Below the pieces are notes generated by a model. It had not been told where the DNA came from. It made no database searches and saw only the letters and a program-made list of their open reading frames with translations. A DNA stretch of 39,819 nt from Akkermansiaceae bacterium UBA6138 (GTDB lineage Bacteria; Verrucomicrobiota; Verrucomicrobiia; Verrucomicrobiales; DEV007): NCBI GenBank assembly GCA_002422425.1, contig DIVG01000079.1:29781-69599 (forward strand). The letters are read 5' to 3'. A program made the translations under genes and the position numbers. Position 1 is the stretch's first letter; each line of letters begins with the position of its first letter. This document shows, piece by piece, positions 35,446 through 39,819 of this stretch.

Positions 35446-35498
35446 CTCCCCCCAAATCGCTTATCTGTTAAAAACGTCACCGCGTTCAATCTTTTCCT

Positions 35499-35527
35499 GT
35501 CACAACCCTCGCTCGCCCCGCTATACT
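35499..35527 (+). promoter_or_regulatory. Candidate promoter of the DUF1549-DUF1501 operon
   Basis: GTCACA (35499-35504) and TATACT (35522-35527) are separated by 17 bases. A start near 35534 leaves a leader of about 24 bases before the ATG at 35558. Whether the neighbouring ECF factor uses this promoter cannot be told; its own consensus is unknown. Confidence 0.45.
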
Positions 35528-35557
35528 CTGTGCAATTCCTTTTGATTAAAACTCCAC

Positions 35558-37771
35558 ATGACTACCCGAACCCTGAAAAACCTGTTGTTTACCCTCTTCG
35601 GTGGGCTCGTTCTCACGACAGCCTCCGTGCAGGCGGAAATGCGCACCTGGACCTCCGCTGACGGGAAAACGTTGCAGGCGGATTTCGCCGGAACCGCCGG
35701 AGCCGGTGCCAATGCCGTCGTGAAGTTAAAACTCGCGGACGGCTCGACGATCGACTACCCCGTCGCCAAGTTGAGCGAGGCGGACCGGCTCTTCGTCAAG
35801 GGCAATCTGCCGACTGACCCCGCAGCCCTCGCTTCCGAGATCGACAAGCTTGTCCTCAATAAACTCAGAGAGAGTTACTACGGGCTCCGGGATGAACTTG
35901 CCGCTCTGCCGCAGAAAGCGGATCTCACTCCTGCGGAGAAGGTCAAACGCAAAGAGGAGATTGAGAAGGAAATGCTCATGTGCGTGCCGAATGAGCCGAC
36001 GAATGACAATCAGTTTCTTCGACGCATCTATCTGGACGTCGCGGGGCGGATCCCGACGTTTGACGAAGCCGAGGCCTTCCTGAACGACCGCGCTCCGAAC
36101 AAGCGGGCTCTCCTCATCGACAAACTTCTTGATTCAGAGGGCTTCGTGATGCGGATGTATACCTACTATGCCGACATCCTCCGCATCCGCGAAGGCATCA
36201 CGATGATGGGGAACGGAGACCTCAAGGCGGACCCCTACATGGAATACATCAAGGCGAGCATCCGCGAAGACAAGCCCTATGATGTCCTCGTGCGGGAGCT
36301 CCTCACCGCCAAGGGCAAAGTCTGGGAGGAACCTGCCGTGGGCTATTTGATCGCTGACCAGGGAATGCGTCTCTGCAACCTCTCCAACACCTTCACTATT
36401 TTTATGGGCACTGAAATCACCTGTGCCCAGTGTCACGACCACCCCTTTGAAGAAGTTTACCAGATGGACTTCTATAAGATGGCGGCCTTCATGGGCACCA
36501 CCGAGACCACGGCGCGCGGCGGTGACGCGATGATGATGATGGGGAGCGGTGACTACCGTGCCGAGATTGACCGCATGAACAAGGTGCTCCTCGACGCGGG
36601 CAAGCTTCGCCCCAACCAGACCCAGGATCAGGATCTCGGCCAGTGGTTCGGCACTCACCGCACTCAGGTCGTCGATACGGAATCCAACGTAGTGAAGCTC
36701 CCCCACGACTACAAATACGACGACGGCGAGCCGGAGATGAAAGTCGATCCCGGAACCTACTTCGGTGACAAGACCGACCTTTCCAAATACGAGACACCCC
36801 GCGAAGCGTTCGCCGACTGGGTTGTTTCTCCCGGCAATCCCCGTTTCACGATTAACGCGGTGAACCGATTCTGGAAAATGGCCTTCGGCCTCGCTCAGAT
36901 CGAGCCCGTCTACAACATCCCCGGGCACCTCGACGGCCAGGCCCAGAATTACGAGCTGCTCACCTTCCTTGAGGAAATGATGAAAGACCTCGACTTCAGC
37001 GTGAAGGACTTTTTCCGGGTTATTTACAATACTGCCGCCTACCAGCGCGAAGCCGAAACCCACACCCCCAGTCTCACCCAGGTAGACAAGGGTACCTATC
37101 ACTTTCCCGGCCCCGTCCTTCGCCGCATGACCGCCGAGCAGATCTGGGACTCGCTTGTTGCTCTCACCACTGCGGACCCCGAATCCGTCGTGCGCCGTGG
37201 AGCCGACGAATACAAACAGGTCATGAGTGTCGATCCTGCCTCGCTGAAAACGGCCGACGAGATTTTAAAATGGAAAGAGGATTTCCGTAATGCCAGCAAA
37301 CTGCAGAAATACAGCGGCGAAGTTGTTTCGCGCGAAGATAACGTCGGCGGGGCACAAATGTTCCGCGCGTCCGAATTGCGGCAGCCCATGCCGGCGGATC
37401 ACTTCCTGAGGATGTTCGGCCAGTCCGACAAGCAGCTGATTGAAAACCAGTTCACCACCGGGTCCGCGCCTCAGGTCATGGCACTGCTTAACGGCTCGAT
37501 CACCAACGCCGTCCTCACCAGCCCCGATGCTTATCTCATCAAGGAGATCGCCTTCGGCAAGGGCTCAAAGCGCGATAATGTGGACAAGATCTTCCTCAGC
37601 GTGCTCTCCCGTTACCCCACTGCCCAGGAGAAGACCGCCGCCCAGTCGGGAATGCGGGCCAAGACCGACCGCGACATGAGCGAGGCAGAAAAGCTGAAAA
37701 TCGAAGCTCAGGCGATCGGCAACGTCATCTGGGCGCTCGTCAACACCCGTGAATTTATGTTCATCCAGTAA
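35558..37771 (+). CDS. DUF1549/DUF1553 protein with N-terminal SHD1-like domain
   Basis: A 737-residue exported protein of the PSCyt2/PSD1 type, nearly restricted to Planctomycetes and Verrucomicrobia. It has a signal peptide (NLLFTLFGGLVLTTASVQAE), then an SHD1-like fold (MRTWTSADGKTLQADFAGTA to KLSEADRLFVKG). DUF1549 follows with DNQFLRRIYLDVAGRIPT and the single haem-type motif CAQCH (C289, C292, H293), and DUF1553 (PSD1) lies at the C-terminal half (SPGNPRFTINAVNRFWKMAF). The CxxCH could bind a c-type haem. The biochemical role of the family is not established; genes of this kind usually sit beside a DUF1501 gene, exactly as here. Downstream, DUF1501 begins 39 bases after the stop. Confidence 0.93.
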   Translation: MTTRTLKNLLFTLFGGLVLTTASVQAEMRTWTSADGKTLQADFAGTAGAGANAVVKLKLADGSTIDYPVAKLSEADRLFVKGNLPTDPAALASEIDKLVLNKLRESYYGLRDELAALPQKADLTPAEKVKRKEEIEKEMLMCVPNEPTNDNQFLRRIYLDVAGRIPTFDEAEAFLNDRAPNKRALLIDKLLDSEGFVMRMYTYYADILRIREGITMMGNGDLKADPYMEYIKASIREDKPYDVLVRELLTAKGKVWEEPAVGYLIADQGMRLCNLSNTFTIFMGTEITCAQCHDHPFEEVYQMDFYKMAAFMGTTETTARGGDAMMMMGSGDYRAEIDRMNKVLLDAGKLRPNQTQDQDLGQWFGTHRTQVVDTESNVVKLPHDYKYDDGEPEMKVDPGTYFGDKTDLSKYETPREAFADWVVSPGNPRFTINAVNRFWKMAFGLAQIEPVYNIPGHLDGQAQNYELLTFLEEMMKDLDFSVKDFFRVIYNTAAYQREAETHTPSLTQVDKGTYHFPGPVLRRMTAEQIWDSLVALTTADPESVVRRGADEYKQVMSVDPASLKTADEILKWKEDFRNASKLQKYSGEVVSREDNVGGAQMFRASELRQPMPADHFLRMFGQSDKQLIENQFTTGSAPQVMALLNGSITNAVLTSPDAYLIKEIAFGKGSKRDNVDKIFLSVLSRYPTAQEKTAAQSGMRAKTDRDMSEAEKLKIEAQAIGNVIWALVNTREFMFIQ

Positions 37772-37810
37772 ACCTGTTCCTTTTCTCAATCCCTATTCCC
37801 TTCAAAAATC

Positions 37811-39130
37811 ATGAAAGACCAACTGAATAAACTCGATCAGCTCAGCCGCCGCCAGTTCGTGGCCCGCGCTGCCAAAACCGCCCTCGGGGTGAGCATCCTT
37901 CCAATCGCCGGGGCGAATCGCCTCCTTGCCGCCGGCGGCGGCAAGGCCGAGCATTGTATCTTCTTCTACATGTCGGGCGGCATGACCCACATGGAAACGT
38001 TTGATCCGAAGCCGGGGGCCGAGACCGGTGGCAAGACCAAAGGGATCTCGACCGGCGTGGCGGGGATCGAACTCGCCGAGTACATGCCCCAGCTGGCGCA
38101 GCGTTTCAGCGACATCGCGGTGGTGCGCTCGATGACGCAGAAGACAGGAGATCACCGCGGCGGTGCCTATTGGATGCGGACCAGCTACGAGCCACGCGCC
38201 ACCATTATTCACCCCTCCATGGGCCCCTGGGCACAGACGCTCCTCGGTAAAAAGCACGACACCCTTCCCGACTCCGTTGTTATCGGAGGTGGCGGCGAAC
38301 ACCCGGGGGCCGGCTTCTTCGGCCCCGCCCTGGCCCCGCTTCCGATCGGCGATCCCGACAAAGGAGTCCAGAACTCCGCCCCATACAACGGGGTGAGCAA
38401 CGACCTCTTCGAGAAACGCCTCGATCTCATGAATACCTTCGACGATTCCTTCCGTCGCAAGTTCCAGACCGACGAGGTAAAAGCCTACACACAGTTTTAC
38501 GAGGAAACGCTCAAGCTCATGAAGAGCGAAGATCTCGCAACCTTCGACCTTTCCCTTGAGGAAAAGTACGAGGAAAAGGCGGCCCGCTACGGGAATACCC
38601 GGGTCGGTAAAGGTGCCATGCTCGCCAAGCGCCTCGTCAGCTCCGGGGTGCGCTTCGTCGAAGTGGTCTCCGGCGGGTGGGACATGCACAATGATCTGTG
38701 GGATGCGATCCCGACGACCGGAGGTCAGCTTGACCAGGCCCTCGGTTCCCTCATCGACGATCTCAAGGCGGAAGGGCTTTTCGAGAAGACCCTTATTGTT
38801 GTCGGAACTGAATTCGGACGCACCCCCATCATCAATGCCAACGGAGGCCGCGACCACCACCCCCGAGTTTTCTCGACAATGTTCGCCGGCGGCGGCATCA
38901 AAGGCGGTCAGGTCTACGGTGCTTCAGATGACAAGGGCATCGCCGTGAAGGAGAATCCCGTGGAAGCGAAGGACTTCAACGCCACTATCGCGCACGCGAT
39001 GGGGCTCGACCTGAATAAAGTCATTTACGCGCCCTCCGGCCGACCCTTCCTTGTGGCCGGTCACACTCGCGACCCCAAAACGGACGGGATTGTCACCGAA
39101 GGCCACCCGATCATGGAACTCTTTTCCTGA
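37811..39130 (+). CDS. DUF1501 protein (sulfatase/alkaline-phosphatase fold), Tat-exported
   Basis: A 439-residue protein of PF07394 (DUF1501). The N-terminus has a twin-arginine signal (SRRQFVARAAKTALGVSILP, R13/R14), so it is folded before export. Family motifs include FFYMSGGMTHMETFDPKPG, the metal-site segment THLxxD-like region, DHRGGAYWMR, GWDMHNDLWD, GTEFGRTPIINANGGRDHHP and the C-terminal GHPIMELF. The fold belongs to the alkaline-phosphatase/sulfatase superfamily, but the activating Cys/Ser sulfatase motif is not seen, so a true sulfatase function is doubtful. It forms an operon with the DUF1549 gene and ends at a strong terminator. Confidence 0.93.
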   Translation: MKDQLNKLDQLSRRQFVARAAKTALGVSILPIAGANRLLAAGGGKAEHCIFFYMSGGMTHMETFDPKPGAETGGKTKGISTGVAGIELAEYMPQLAQRFSDIAVVRSMTQKTGDHRGGAYWMRTSYEPRATIIHPSMGPWAQTLLGKKHDTLPDSVVIGGGGEHPGAGFFGPALAPLPIGDPDKGVQNSAPYNGVSNDLFEKRLDLMNTFDDSFRRKFQTDEVKAYTQFYEETLKLMKSEDLATFDLSLEEKYEEKAARYGNTRVGKGAMLAKRLVSSGVRFVEVVSGGWDMHNDLWDAIPTTGGQLDQALGSLIDDLKAEGLFEKTLIVVGTEFGRTPIINANGGRDHHPRVFSTMFAGGGIKGGQVYGASDDKGIAVKENPVEAKDFNATIAHAMGLDLNKVIYAPSGRPFLVAGHTRDPKTDGIVTEGHPIMELFS

Positions 39131-39154
39131 GATCGGGCGAGCGAAGCGCCTCAC

Positions 39155-39189
39155 AAAAAAGGCCCGGAGGAAACTCCGGGTCTTTTTTT
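39155..39189 (+). terminator. Terminator after the DUF1501 gene
   Basis: GGCCCGGAG pairs with CTCCGGGTC over 9 bp (one G-T) around a GAAA loop, flanked by A6 before and T7 after, so it can work in both directions. It lies 25 bases past the DUF1501 stop. Confidence 0.92.
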
Positions 39190-39203
39190 ATGTAAATTAA
39201 CGA

Positions 39204-39232
39204 TTGATGAAATTAAGCTTTCTTAATTAAAT
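39204..39232 (+). promoter_or_regulatory. Candidate promoter of the PAS-domain gene with a perfect inverted repeat in its spacer
   Basis: TTGATG (39204-39209) and TTAAAT (39227-39232) have a 17-base spacer. Within and around it, AATTAAG (39211-39217) and CTTAATT (39222-39228) form a perfect 7-bp inverted repeat around CTTT, which could be an operator. The region is strongly A+T-rich compared with the genes. The leader would be about 57 bases. Confidence 0.4.
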
Positions 39233-39295
39233 TTCCTCGCGTAAAGAAGTGGTTGTTCTTCCTCCGGAGATTTGCTTTCCCGTCCCACAATCCCG

Positions 39296-39819
<524 letters not shown>

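Overview
The window looks like a chromosomal segment of a Verrucomicrobiota (PVC superphylum) bacterium. The lineage call is inference. It rests on the set ECF sigma factor, FecR/LamG protein, DUF1549/DUF1553 protein (CAQCH motif) and Tat-exported DUF1501 protein, on a GyrA quinolone region reading HPHGEATIYP, on a 23S-IVP-type four-helix-bundle gene, and on high G+C core genes that mostly lack Shine-Dalgarno sequences.

Layout. 1-7.1 kb: gyrB, a small four-helix-bundle gene framed by long imperfect inverted repeats, gyrA, and an M42 aminopeptidase; short tandem repeats (7-, 8- and 15-mers) fill the gaps. 7.1-8.05 kb: a gene graveyard with the frameshifted C-terminus of a REP-associated-type transposase, a PIN-toxin fragment, a MazE/AbrB antitoxin N-terminus and a tRNA-like remnant without an anticodon arm. 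8.05-12.25 kb: a HEAT-repeat protein of lower G+C, trmB, and a DUF485-actP acetate-uptake pair. 12.3-19.05 kb (minus strand): a heavy-metal efflux operon (outer membrane factor, adaptor, RND pump) with a His-rich small protein at each end. 19.1-22.7 kb: rpsT with clear promoter and terminator, an L,D-transpeptidase, an unrecognised exported protein, and trpB. 22.76-22.86 kb: the small SRP RNA, followed by leuC. 24.4-26.4 kb: an Ala/Glu-rich lipoprotein, dps, a DUF4190-type gene broken by a 20-bp insertion, and a lone ExbD-like gene whose normal N-terminus is out of frame. 26.5-28.6 kb: an exported FAD-dependent oxidoreductase. 28.6-32.3 kb: metK-ahcY, divergent from an ArsR-methyltransferase fusion gene. 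32.4-39.1 kb: phosphodiester glycosidase, ECF sigma factor, FecR/LamG membrane protein, DUF1549/DUF1553 protein and DUF1501 protein. 39.3 kb to the end: the start of a PAS-domain gene that runs off the window.

How the genes work together. Three functional groups stand out: the metal-efflux operon, the S-adenosylmethionine-cycle genes facing a regulator that is itself fused to a SAM-binding domain, and the sigma/FecR/DUF1549/DUF1501 surface-sensing locus. The most unusual structures are the inverted-repeat-bounded four-helix-bundle cassette between gyrB and gyrA, the ATG-containing heptamer array that supplies the gyrA start codon, the 20-bp footprint-like insertion in the DUF4190 gene, and a GCTCCT hexanucleotide repeat shared by two unrelated genes. 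All calls were made by reading the sequence; no database search was run.
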